Assembly: GCA_022414725.1 (NCBI GenBank)
Contig: CM039463.1
Span: forward strand, 89,133,823 to 89,197,822
Length of the DNA: 64,000 nt
Reading direction: 5' to 3'
Source: Microglena sp. YARC
Taxonomy: Eukaryota > Chlorophyta > Chlorophyceae > Chlamydomonadales > Chlamydomonadaceae
In this document: positions 54,013 to 64,000 of the stretch, piece after piece
Position numbering within the stretch: the stretch's first letter is position 1
How the letters are laid out: every line of letters starts with the position of its first letter
The notes under the pieces: model-generated
What the model was told of the DNA's origin: nothing
The model's input: the letters and a program-made list of their open reading frames with translations, nothing else
Databases searched by the model: none
Program-made: the position numbers and the translations under genes

Positions 54013-57000
54013 CAATCAGGACCCACTGTAGATAATATTCAGAAGGGGCTGGCTAGCTGAAAGCTCTTGAGTCGATTTGTTTTGTAAAACAACACTCTAG
54101 ATGGACTGTTCCCCGACGAATCGCGAAAATTATTTGTGCGGAATAGCCATCTGAAAAGTAACTCATGTGTGAAGTAAGCTACGAATGTACCGGTATGTAG
54201 GTTACAGTCCAGGGACAGCCAAACTTAACATTGAACTTGAACTTGGTTCTTGTACAAGGCTCCAGCCTTTAAATCAGCTCGCCGTCTGCGGCAATATCAG
54301 AATTAAATGATTGCAAAGCATTATTATCAAAATATATGACCCGATATTTTCAGACAATCATTGATAAAACAAAGACAACTTCTCAAGACCGTCCACTTAT
54401 GGATTGCACATACAGTAATGTAGAGCAGGAGTAAAAAATGATTTGTAATCCAGAAGGAGCCCAGGCCTCCAAATGTTCATTAAGGCTGATCAATTTTCTT
54501 CTTCTGAGAATGGGGCTATAATGGCATGATCCATGGCTATGTTTTCAGCTAATTTGGCAGGTCATTCTGATCCCCTCATTTAGGGGGGTGGGGTGGGGGG
54601 AGGGGGCAGCCCTCCTCAGTTTGTTTGCTATCTTTTTACTCAGACCTCCAAATGACATTCTGGGACCACCATTAAGATTGTGTTGACAAGGGCAGTTCAT
54701 TTGCACCATTTAAGGCTCAGGGGTGTATGAGTGGGTGGGTGAATGGGTGTATTATGTGGGTGGGCGGGTATGGGTGGGTGAGTATGGGCGGTAAGAATGG
54801 GTGTGGGTGGGTGAATTGGTGAGTATTTTGACTACCACGCAATTACTGTGGGAATTCTGAGGATGCCATTGTGTGCACCATAATGTGAAGACTTAGAATC
54901 CATATAAAATTTCAACTTTTGCCTCTTATTTCTATTTATGGTGGTGGTGGTGGTATGTGTGGGTGGGTGGGTGTGGGAGGGGTCAGCGACTCAACCCCCC
55001 TCGGGATTTTTAGGCGGTGGGCCGCGGTGGGGGAGATTGTTTTTCTCCTCCTGTGTAATCCCTAAAAAACCTGAGGAGGTCTGCCCTCCCCCCTAATTAG
55101 GTTGCATAGCAAGAAATGTAGAGGAATCATTTTGTTCTCAGTTTTGAAAATCAGGCTCTGCTACTGACGTGACGCATTCAGAAGGACTTCATAGCTACAT
55201 TAAAAAACCACACAATCACATAAAAAGCTTATCTTGTTGCTTGTACCGTATTGTACATTTGTACATCACCCTACGTAGCTCAGGCTTTGCAAGAGATGTG
55301 GTTCAAGTTCTGGTCCTGCTTTTCGTCTGCTGAATTTTCTTTCATCAGATACTGCAGAATCTGAGATGCCACTCAAGTGGGATACTACCGGTACACAACT
55401 CATTTACATGACATACATTATATTGCCATGTATGACCCAAGACAAGCCCGATCCACAACAACCGGGGGGGTTCACAACCATACTCAAGATCACAGGGTAC
55501 AATCAATGAATCAATGCGGCAAAGAAGCAAGAAAGTGAGGCATGATGTCCACGAAGTTCCCAGTCCACAACACAAAAGCCCGAAAAGGCCACGTGAAGCT
55601 TGTAAAATCATGTAATAAACCCAAATCAACCCAATAAAATGAAGCATAAGTGGTTGTACTGACTGTCGTAATGAAAAGCATCCACGATTATTCTGAAAAT
55701 GTTCGCTCGGCTGAAAAAGACATGTAAATATAAAATCCAATCATATTCTGTCTACACCCATGTGATTTCGTTGTGTAATGTGTGGTGCGCTGTTTATACT
55801 GCCCATGGCATGTTTACTCGGCACGCAGACTGTGAGCAGCCTGGGGCCTGATAGACAATGTAACATATTAAAACCAATTATATTCTGCTATGGATTATAT
55901 TGGCTTATCTGGATTCTATTTGCTCGTATGGACTAATCTGGACTGACCACCCGGTTATACACACGGCGGGTGGCACCATCATGGGATGGAGTGTGCCCAC
56001 AATCTTATGTGCCATTCACATCCACATCCACACCACCATCATCATCACTACCATCCTCCTCCTCCTTATCATCATCGTCATTCTAATCATTGTTATCATC
56101 ACTTTAATCAGCACCAAAAGGATTTTGAGTGGGGCCCCCCCTTCTGGAGGGAGGGAGCCCCCGAGGGAGCCTATGGAAGACAGTACTGCCCGATAGGGCG
56201 GTACCAGCTATAGTACTATACCTCGCAGCTATCAGGGACTGTGTTCCTTGATTGTTCTACAGCGTAATATACTATACAAGTCAACATTAGGTTATGCTGC
56301 CCATCTTATCTAACCACTGTGTGTGTGTGTGTGTGTGGTGGTGGTGGGGGGGGGTTAGTGTAGGTGCACTCTGGCCAGCTGCATGCCGTGCCATCATGAT
56401 TCTTTCCCTGTCTGGACCTGAGTCTGTTCATGCAAGGCTACTGTGGAAATGGGACCATGTGGTACAAGACCCCAGTGACAGCCTGGAGAATTTCTCACTA
56501 TCCATGTCGCAGCTATTCCATGCTGCAAAACCTGCTGCCCAGAGCATTATTTTCAACCTTGCGCATCATATTTTCACGTGTGGGGAGGCTAGGGGGAGGC
56601 TAGTGTCTTTTCTACACCCGTGCCATAACCGCTGATCACTTCTGCAACCTCATTGCGGATCACATCAATAAATAAGGTTGCAATGGCTTTCTGCCTCGTC
56701 CCTCCTTCATCGAGGGAAATATAGTCTCAGGCAACCGCTATACTCAATTGAATATTTCCTGAACACTTCAATGAATCTTTCATTTTATTGTGGGGTTCTT
56801 TCCTCAACCTACTTCATATATGCAGGATATTCCTCTTCCCTGTCAGCCTGCCCTTTTGTCGTAAAAATAAATAAATCAGACTGTCCATACTTCCCACCCT
56901 AATAATAGCGCGAGCATGGAAGGCAGTGCTGCCCGATAAGGCGGTACCAGCTATCGCCTATAGGATATAGATTGCACTGCTGTGTAACATACTATACCAG

Positions 57001-57250
57001 TCAACCTTAGAGCCCCCAGGGCTACCCCTTTGTCCGTTGGTTGTTTTGTCGTGTTGTCTGTTGGCAAGAAACCCTGGGGCCCCAACGAAGTCGCTAACCC
57101 TTGCTTTGGTCCGCTGCGCTCGATTCCGGTGCCACCTGCCGCTCCGATAGCCAACATTCTCAACCAATTTCCCTAGGACTTGTCACCCTAGAAGTACGAC
57201 ATTTGACCAACCATACGAGGCGATTGCGTAAAAAAGCAGAGCCTACTGGA

Positions 57251-57717
57251 TCATCTTGATTCGTCTGGACGGAACACCTGGTTGTACGCTCGGAGTGTGA
57301 ACCCATCATGGAAGGGAGAGTTGCTGTTATTTTGAGCTCCATCCGCACCATCCACCTCCGAGTCCTCGTCCTCGTCCTCCGCATCAATATCCTTGTCAGT
57401 ATGAATTCTGCCCGAGTTAGCCTCGTTCCGGATGGCCGCGAGCGCGGATTGGGGCAGAGGAGCACAGAGCGTGATCTCGCCTTCATCCGCCGAACTGCTG
57501 CCCGGGTCCGCATCTGCCACGCTGGCATCTGCATCTGCCACGCTGGCTCCACTGCCTTGTGGAGGCATCTCACTGCCCCCAAGCATAGGGACCAGAGACG
57601 GTTCTCGGCGCCCAGAAGTGACCTGTGGTAGCCCATGTGTGATCTCTTTCTTGTCGGCGTTGCTAGGGTAAGCCTGCACTTCCCGGGTCTCCGCAACTTC
57701 ATGGGGAGGTGGGGGCT
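57251..57717 (-). CDS. Acidic Ser-rich gene, last exon
   Basis: ccttcacag|AGCCCCCACC to the TGA at 57,251. It is a copy of the first half of the 59301 exon ([34 protein letters not shown]), ending QVFRPDESR, exactly where the other copy continues into its second half. Confidence 0.75.
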
Positions 57718-60589
57718 CTGTGAAGGGGAACGAGAGATTGGAGGGTTGTGCAGTGTGCGAGTGGGTGTGAGTGGGTGTGGGTGAGTAAGTGCGTGTGTGT
57801 GTGTACCCGAGCACAGTTTTGCGCCTTATTTACTGTGAACACTTTGACTGATATTTTAGCTGCATTGAATGTTTTCTATTGCCTGAGCCTATGTATCGCG
57901 GCAGGACTGCTGTTGAACAGTGCAAACCATTTAAACTGAGTGAGTGAGTGAGTGAGTGAGTGAGTGAGTGAGAAAGTGGATATATTTTGTGTGTGAGTGT
58001 GTGTATGTGTGTGTATGTATGTAGGTGTATGTGTGTATGAGGGTGTGTATGTGTATATGCGTGTGTATGTGTGTATGTGTGTGTTTGTGTGTATGCATGT
58101 GTGTATGTGTGTGTATGTATGTAGGTGTATGTGTGTATGAGGGTGTGTATGCGTATATGTGTGTATATGTGTGTGTATGTGTGTATGTGTGTGTTTGTGT
58201 GTATGTATGTGTGTATGTGTGTGTATGCGTATGTATGTGTGTGTATGTCTTTGTATTCGCGTATTTATGTGTGTGTGTATGTGTGTGTATGTATGTGTGT
58301 GTATGTGTGTATGTATGTGTGTGCATGTATGTGTGTGCATGTGTACGTGTTTATGTGTATGTGTGTGTATGTGCATATGTGTGTATGTGTGTATGTGTGT
58401 GTGTACGGCGATCTGCTGAGGGGCGATTAGCTTGGCCGCTTTGGTACGTTTGTGCATTGGAGTGTGTGCATGGGTAGAAGCATTGACTCACGGTTGGGAA
58501 GTAGGTCGATGGGAGCAGGCAACGATGCAGGCATGGACTCCACAGTTTGATGGCTGCCATGTCGGGTAGAGTTAGCAGAAGAGCCACTGGCGATGTGCTG
58601 AGGGGCCTGCTTTCCCCTCACCGCCCTGGTTACCAGAAGGCGAGCTGACATTGGTGGCAAGGTGTAGAAAGCCATCTCGTCACCAGAGTCAGTGTCGTTA
58701 CCAGCCAGGCTCTGTCGTGTTTCATCGATCTTCACCAAGTTGCCCGAAGCTGAGGTGGCACGATCAAGCCCTCGGCTCTCCACGCGCCGGAACGCGGATT
58801 CAGGCCCCCCGCCGAACCCCTCCTCCCCGTCTGGATTGAACACCTGGTTGTACGCTCGGAGTGAGACCCCATCATGGAAGGGAGTGTTGCTCTTATCTCG
58901 AGCTCTATCCACCCCATCCTCCCCATCCACCTCCGAGTCCTCCTCCCCCGCGTCACTATCATCGACAATTCGACTGCTGTCCGATTCAGCTTCGTTCCGG
59001 ATAGCCGCGAGCGCGGATTGGGGCAGAGGAGCACGGAGCGTGATCTCGCCTTCATCCGCCGAACTGCTGCCCGGGTCCGCATCTGCCACGCTGGCATCTG
59101 CATCTGCCATGCTGGCATCTGCCACGCTGGCTGCACTGCCTTGTGGAAGCATCCCACTGCCCCCAAGCGTAGCGACCAAAGAGAGTTCTCGGTGCCCAGC
59201 AGTGGCCTGTGGCAGCTCGAGTGTGATCTCTTTCTCGTCGGCGTTGGTAGAGTAAGCCTGCACTTCCTGGGTCTCCTCGACCTCGTGGGGAGGTGGGGGC
59301 TCTGTGAAGGGGAACGAAAGGTTGGAGGGGTCTGAAGTGTGTTAGTGTGAGTGAGTGAGTGAGTGAGTGAGTGTGTGAGTGGGTATGAGAGAGTGATTGA
59401 GTAAGTGACAAAGTATGTGTGTGCTCTCGTGGGGAGGGAGGGGGGGGGGGGGAGGGGGGAGGGCGTGCGATCGTGCATGTATGTGTGAGAATGTGTGAAT
59501 GTGTGTGTGAAAGTGAATGCGTGTGTGTTTGTGCGCATGGGTATGGTGGACTCACGGTTGTGAGGTGGGTCGATGGTAGCAGGCACCGATGCTGACAAGG
59601 ACTCCACAGTTTGATGGCTGTCATGTGGTACAGAGTTAGCAGAGGAGCCCTCTGCACTGGGCCCCAGTAGATGAGCAGGTCTTGGTGGGAAGCTGTAGAA
59701 GGCCATCTCGTCCACACAGTCAGGGCCGTTTCCAACCAGGATTTGCCGGGTTTCATTCACTGTCACTAAGTTGCTAGAAGATGAGGTTGCGCGATCACGC
59801 CCTTGGCTCTGAATGCGCCGGAATGCAGATTCATGCTCCCCGCCGAACTCCTCCGACATGCTCCCTTGGACAGCCCGCCCCTGGACGGACAGTAGGGGGA
59901 AGCTGGTCAGCACTTGGGTTTAGGTGGATTAGGTTTCGGGTTTAGGATTTAGGATTTGTTGTTGCAGGCGGCCATCCGTGCTTGGCGCAACAAAATACAA
60001 TTCAAATTCAAATTCCACCTACCTGGTCGGACGAGGAGCCCTCGCTGTTGTAGGTGGCCTTCCTTGCTTGGCGCAACAAAATTCAATTCAAATTCAAATT
60101 CCACCTACCTGGACGGACGAGGAGCCAACGACGTTGTAGTTTGCATGGCGCGAGGTGGACTTGGCGGAGGTTGAGCTGGAGGCGTATCCGCTGGAGGTAA
60201 GACCCGGAGGGAACTCGTCGCCGTTGGGATGTCCTCGCCGTTGCGGCCGTGGGATGGCCTTCCCATCGGGGTGGTGCTGTGTGTGGTCCTGAGCGAGGGA
60301 CTTGTGAAATGCAGTCCACTGAGCCATGAGATGTGCTTGCTGCTGCTGCTGCTCACTAGTCAGCTGGTGAGGGGGGATGGCCCCCTGGCCTAGCAGGAAG
60401 CCGGAGGACTTGATGCGCTTCATCTTGTGAGCAGAGCGGAAGTTGGAGGTCCTGGCTCGAGGCGACTCAGGCTCTGTGTCTACCAGTCTTTCCCCTCCGG
60501 TAGTCAACATCCCGCCTGTGGATTTGACGCGTGCAAGGCTGCGGGCGTATTTGCCAGCTGAAGGGATGGGAGGAGAGGGGCAGGGTGGT

Positions 60590-60631
<42 letters not shown>

Positions 60632-63600
60632 GGGGTTAGTTAGCAACTCAGTAGGCTGGATGTGGTAGTGTTCTTTGGGGCAGTGAGCACTTTTTGTGTG
60701 CGACGCGTCGCAAATTGAGCGACCCGGTGCGGCCCCAGTGTGACACGCTGCCCCCCGAACCCCACGGAGCGTGGAGACAGGGGGGGTTCGGGGGGGGGGG
60801 GGGGGGGGGGGGGCATTTTTGACTAGTTTAGGCAGACCCATGAGTTGCCATGCAGCGACAGAATGGCAACACGTCGCACAAAAGAGAAACAGTGCACACA
60901 TGCACTCATCCTCCCACACAAGCCCACAAGCCGATCCCCGACAACTCTGACCCGTTCACCCACAATCTCCCACACTAATAACTCAATAAGCTGGGTGTAT
61001 TCGTGTTCTTTTGGGCAGAACTAAATTCACATTCAAAACATTCGGCGAGCAGCCAAATTGCTGGATGAAGCTGTGTAACCAAGTTCAAGTTCTGGGCAAA
61101 AGCTAGTGATGTAAATTTGATGATTGATGCCTATTTTGATACCCATGGACTGTAACATACATACAAGCGAAATCAGCAGAAGACTCTTCCCAAATCCCTT
61201 CCCCTAGTGCCTTGAGCCTATTTGGCTACCCCTGGACTGCAACGAACATACAAGCACAATCAGCAAGAGCCCCATTGCCCAAGTCCTTTCTCCAAGTGCC
61301 TTGAGCCTAGTTGGCTACCCCTGGACTGCAACGAACATACAAGCACAATCAGCAAGAGCCCCATTGCCCAAGCCCTTTCTCCAAGTGCCTTGAGCCTAGT
61401 TGGCTACCCCTGGACTGCAACGAACATACAAGCACAATCAGCAAGAGCCCCATTGCCCAAGTCCTTTCTCCAAGTGCCTTGAGCCTAGTTGGCTACCCCT
61501 GGACTGCAACGAACATACAAGCACAATCAGCAAGAGCCCCATTGCCCAAGTCCTTTCTCCAAGTGCCTTGAGCCTAGTTGGCTACCCCTGGACTGTAACT
61601 AGCATAATTCTTTTTTGGCCCTTCCTGTCATGGTTGAGCAAGTTTTGGAGGCTATTTTGCCTACCCCTGGAATTTAACATACTTATACTGCTTCTTTTTT
61701 GGGCTAAGCGTAGCAGGTTCCTTCCAGCTCCATTAGCTGTGAGCCACTAGATCAATCTCATAGCTTCGTAGGAAAAGCCGCCCTCTCAGTGTTCAGACTC
61801 GTTACCTAGATTCTGGCTTGGCCCCAGGATGGGTGAAAGGAGCTGCCTAGAAGCTGCTACGTGTACCCCCCAAAAGAAACAGTGCAAACATGTGAGACCC
61901 ACCTCCTGGGGTGAAATTCCTTTCACAACTACAAAAAAACGCAAGCACAGACTTACGCGAGTTACGCCTGGCAGGAAACGAAACGGAAGGGGCACTCTTT
62001 TTTTTTACAGGAAGTGGCGGCTTGGTGGACCCCGGGGAGGGGGCACCACTAGTGTACCCCGATTGGGCGGGCATGCCTCCATGCAGCCTGGGCAATACAA
62101 ACCCCCGCTCTCCAACCTACAGTGGTGGTGTTGTTGTGTTGTGTTGTGTTGTGTGGTGGGTGGAGGTGGTGTGGTGTGGTTGTGTTGTGGTGGTGTGAGT
62201 GGGTGGTGGTGGTGGTGTGTATTGTGGGGGGTGTGTTAGGTGTTGTGAAATGTGGTGGTGGTGTGTTGTGGTGTGTTGTGGTGCGGCGGGTGTGCTGTGG
62301 TCGGGTGTGTGTGCTGTTGTGTGGTTTTGTGTTTGTGTTGTTTTTGTGTTGTGTTGTGGTGAAGGTAGTGATTTGGTGAGTTGGTGTGTGGTGTGGAGTG
62401 GTGTGTGGTGAGGTGTGATAGTGTGGTGATGTGATGGTATTGGTGGTGGTGGTGATGTGTGGTGGTGTGAGGTGGGGTGAGGTGGTGGTGTGGTGAGGTG
62501 CTGGTGCTGGTGGTCTGGTGGTGCTGGTGGTGCTGGTGGTGCTGTGGTGGTGATGAGGTGGTGGTGAGGTGGTGGTGTGGTGGGTGGTGGTGTATGTGAG
62601 GTGGTGGTGTGGTGAGGTGCTGGTGTGTTTGTGGTGCTGTGTGCTGTGGTGCTGGTGGTGATGATGAGGTGTGGTGGAGGTGGGTGTGGTGGTGTGGGTG
62701 TAGTGGTGAGGTGGTGGTGTGGTGAGGTGCTGTGTTGGTGGTCTGGTGGTGTGTGAGTTGTGTGTGGTGGTGATGATGAGGTGGTGGTGAGGTGGTGGTG
62801 TGGTGTGGTGGTGGTGGTGGTGTAGTGGTGAGGTGGTGGTGTGGTGAGGTGCTGGTGTTGGTGGTCTGGTGGTGATGTGTGGTGATGGTGGTGTGTGTGG
62901 TGATGATGATTGGTGGTGATGTGAGGTGGTGGTGTGGGTGTGGTGGTGTGTGTGTAGTGGTGAGGTGAGGTGTGTGTGATTGGTCGTGGTGTGGTAGTGG
63001 TGAGGTGGTGGTTGTGTGATGTGTTGTGTGGTGTGTTGGTGTATTGGTGTGTGGTGGGAAGGTGGTGTTGGTGGTGTGGTGGTGTTGGTATGGTGTGGTG
63101 TTGGTGGTGTGGTGGTGTGGTGGTGGTGGTGAGGTGGTGGTGTGGCGTGGTGGTGGTGAAGTGATGGTTTGGTGGTGTGGTGTGGTGGTTCGGTGGTGGT
63201 GATCCATCCTCTCTGAATTGCAGTTGTGATGTGGTGATTGTGGTGTGGAAGTGTGTCAGAGGTGGTTTGCTGTTGGTTTGTTGGGTTGGTGGCCAGGTGG
63301 TGGTGAGTCAGAGCAACAACAATTAAAGCAAGAGAAGAAGGTAAAAACAAATAGGTCCTACTTTCATCATCACAGGACAGGGGTGACAAATAAAAAAACG
63401 ACGGACACCAAAAACAATGACTGATACCAAATAAAGGACGGATACCAAAACACAACTGAAACGACTGATACCAAATAAACGACAGATATCAAAACAAAAC
63501 TGATACCAAAACGAAACTGATACCAAATAAACGACTGATACCAAAACACAACTGAAAGGACTGATACCAAAAAACGACTGATACCAAATAATCAAGACTC

Positions 63601-63954
63601 TGCAAAGGCATTTTCTCAAAATGAAAGTTTAATTATCTCTATGGCTCAAACTCAGGGCCTCCTATTACATTTATATTTATTTGATGTTTTCACAAAAAAG
63701 CGATACCAAAACACAACTGAAACGACTGTTACAAAAAAACGACTGATACCAAATAAACAAGACTCTGCAACGGCATTTTCTCAAAAAAGCGTGCTATTTT
63801 CACAAAAAAGCGTACCTGCACCAAGGAGCCAGATGATTTGTTGCGTGACATGGTGGGAATCGGCGCAGTGGTCCTGATGACAGGCTGGGAGTCGTTTCGA
63901 AGGAGTGAGCGTTCCCCCATGGGCTGTTGCCGTCCCCCTGCCCAGGACACATTC
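57251..63954 (-). CDS. Acidic, Ser-rich low-complexity protein gene, 3' part, running off the right edge
   Basis: Exons in coding order with consistent phases: 63954-63816, 62116-61957, 60557-60109, 59880-59556, 59301-58492, 57717-57251 (stop). The frame shows basic Ser/Pro-rich segments ([53 protein letters not shown]), a Gln run ([11 protein letters not shown]), then two repeats of an acidic module ([50 protein letters not shown]) and a module with [19 protein letters not shown] and [10 protein letters not shown]. No membrane segment or enzyme motif is visible. It looks like the regulatory tail of a larger protein whose N-terminal part lies beyond the window. Function unknown. Confidence 0.8.
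57940..58415. repeat. (GTGTAT)n / (GTGA)n intronic repeats
   Basis: gtgtgtatgtgtgtatg-type repeats with a longer duplicated unit (gtatgtaggtgtatgtgtgt near 58,017 and 58,110). Confidence 0.95.
58492..59301 (-). CDS. Acidic Ser-rich gene, 810-nt exon
   Basis: ccttcacag|AGCCCCCACC to CCCAACC|GTGAGTCA, phase 1 to 1. It contains both halves of the repeat module: the acidic half, then [20 protein letters not shown]... ending [10 protein letters not shown]. Confidence 0.8.
59340..59545. repeat. GTGA/GTGT-rich intron, counterpart of 57,720-58,490
   Basis: gagtgagtgagtgagt and tgtgtgaatgtg repeats. The intron sits at the same place in the module and has the same GTGAGTC donor as its duplicate. Confidence 0.85.
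59556..59880 (-). CDS. Acidic Ser-rich gene, 325-nt exon
   Basis: tgtccgtccag|GGGCGGGCT to CACAACC|GTGAGTCC, phase 0 to 1. Encodes the second half of the module ([36 protein letters not shown]). Confidence 0.8.
59955..60125. repeat. Tandem copies (~80-bp) of the 60109 exon's 3' edge and donor
   Basis: cttggcgcaacaaaattcaa, attcaaattccacctacctg and gacggacgaggagcc are repeated. The inner copy (~60,015-60,045) reads TACAACAGCGAGGGCTCCTC before GTAGGT on the minus strand, parallel to the true TACAACGTCGTTGGCTCCTC. Confidence 0.8.
60109..60557 (-). CDS. Acidic Ser-rich gene, 449-nt exon
   Basis: atcccttcag|CTGGCAAAT to GTCCAG|GTAGGT, phase 1 to 0. Contains [20 protein letters not shown] and a Gln run. 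Confidence 0.8.
61222..61615. repeat. 89-bp tandem repeat, about 4.5 copies
   Basis: Each unit contains ggctacccctggactgcaac, atacaagcacaatcagcaag and agtgccttgagcctag, period exactly 89 bp. The unit includes the dispersed 50-bp core. Confidence 0.95.
61687..61882. mobile_element. Small TIR (MITE-like) element
   Basis: The left arm cttcttttttgggctaagcg + tagcaggttcc mirrors the right arm ggagctgcctagaagctgct + acgtgtaccccccaaaagaa. Same family as 23,370. Confidence 0.5.
61957..62116 (-). CDS. Acidic Ser-rich gene, 160-nt exon
   Basis: ccactgtag|GTTGGAGAG to ACTCGC|GTAAGT, phase 0 to 1 ([20 protein letters not shown]). The acceptor was chosen because only it fits the phase-0 donor of the previous exon. 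Confidence 0.72.
62120..63230. repeat. (GTG/GGT)n-rich 1.1-kb intronic minisatellite
   Basis: Almost only G and T on the plus strand (ggtggtgtggtgaggtgctg and relatives), hence C/A on the coding strand. Higher-order units of ~120-150 bp recur. Confidence 0.95.
63395..63815. repeat. (CTGATACCAAAAC)n repeats with copied donor region
   Basis: aacgactgataccaaataaa repeats; gactctgcaa.ggcattttct occurs at 63,596 and 63,770; ttttcacaaaaaagcg, the sequence beside the 63,816 donor, also occurs near 63,690. Confidence 0.85.
63816..63954 (-). CDS. Acidic Ser-rich gene, first exon in view
   Basis: ttgcatgcag|GAATGTGTC to GTGCAG|GTACGC, phase 2 to 0 ([11 protein letters not shown] at the end). Earlier exons lie outside the window. 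Confidence 0.7.
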
Positions 63955-64000
63955 CTGCATGCAAGGAATGGATACATATGCATGTTATTTTGAAAGCGAT

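Larger units (their letters stand above)
51270..57250. other. Intergenic region between convergent genes
   Basis: No supportable gene. It contains inverted-repeat elements (51,820-52,130; 53,458-53,651), dispersed 50-bp cores (52,790-52,930; 54,195), poly(G) (52,590-52,629), poly(C) (~53,980-54,010), an inverted copy of the 16.5-kb repeat (54,460-54,710), GGGT-rich sequence (54,730-54,990), ATC repeats (56,010-56,110), and a diverged duplicate pair (56,160-56,295 and 56,905-57,005, ctgcccgataaggcggtacc). A 67-codon open stretch at 56,435-56,635 (plus) has no recognisable feature. Confidence 0.6.

Noticed and set aside
55265..55320. tRNA-like tagctcagg ... ggttcaagttc
   Set aside because: Spacing and B-box match are poor and no stems form.
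56294..56635. 113-residue plus-strand frame
   Set aside because: Its first third is a GT/GGT repeat. The rest shows no recognisable motif, splice partners or repeat-free support; noted only as an open stretch.
62049..63455. 468-residue Thr/His/Pro-rich minus-strand frame
   Set aside because: Comes from the GTG minisatellite; the real 62,116-61,957 exon uses a different frame that fits both neighbours' phases.

Overview
This is nuclear DNA of a unicellular eukaryote. Genes are split by many GT-AG introns filled with micro- and minisatellites, exons are mostly 50-250 bp, and dispersed transposon-like repeats and very long G or C homopolymers are frequent. The one recognisable protein is an SPX-SLC13 phosphate transporter of the yeast PHO87/PHO90/PHO91 type, a family also found in green algae. 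A repeat-rich green (prasinophyte-like) alga is my best guess, but nothing here proves it. No rRNA, CRISPR array or prokaryotic gene structure is visible.

Layout. (1) Positions 1 to about 19,025, minus strand: the 3' two-thirds of a giant coiled-coil protein gene with at least eleven exons, one of them 5.3 kb long. It runs off the left edge. Further minus-strand exons at 21.2-22.5 kb may be its upstream part or another gene. (2) 22.5-27.9 kb: no gene that I can support; it holds interspersed repeats and the 3' end of a LINE-like retroelement. (3) 27,870-51,269, plus strand: a complete SPX-SLC13 transporter gene. I could join 18 exons with matching splice phases into one 764-codon reading frame. 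A second copy of the same LINE 3' end lies antisense in intron 14, and a possible tRNA-derived SINE in intron 17. (4) 51.3-57.2 kb: intergenic, with small inverted-repeat elements. (5) 57,251-63,954, minus strand: the 3' half of a low-complexity, acidic, Ser-rich protein gene. It carries an internal segmental duplication and runs off the right edge.

The most striking feature is shared by all three genes. At most exons the edge of the exon, together with its splice site and adjoining intron, has been copied in tandem 1-8 times into the neighbouring intron, with microsatellite between the copies. The copies show every stage of decay: intact splice sites with in-frame cassettes, donors mutated to GC or AT, deleted acceptors, and in-frame stops. 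In the transporter 14 of 18 exons show this. It could be how introns grow in this genome, and it presents the splicing machinery with dozens of decoy sites. In the coiled-coil gene the same tendency inside the giant exon gave protein repeats of 14, 21, 28, 35 and 42 residues, all whole heptads.

All exon boundaries were read by eye from splice motifs, frame and phase. No alignment, RNA data or database search was used.
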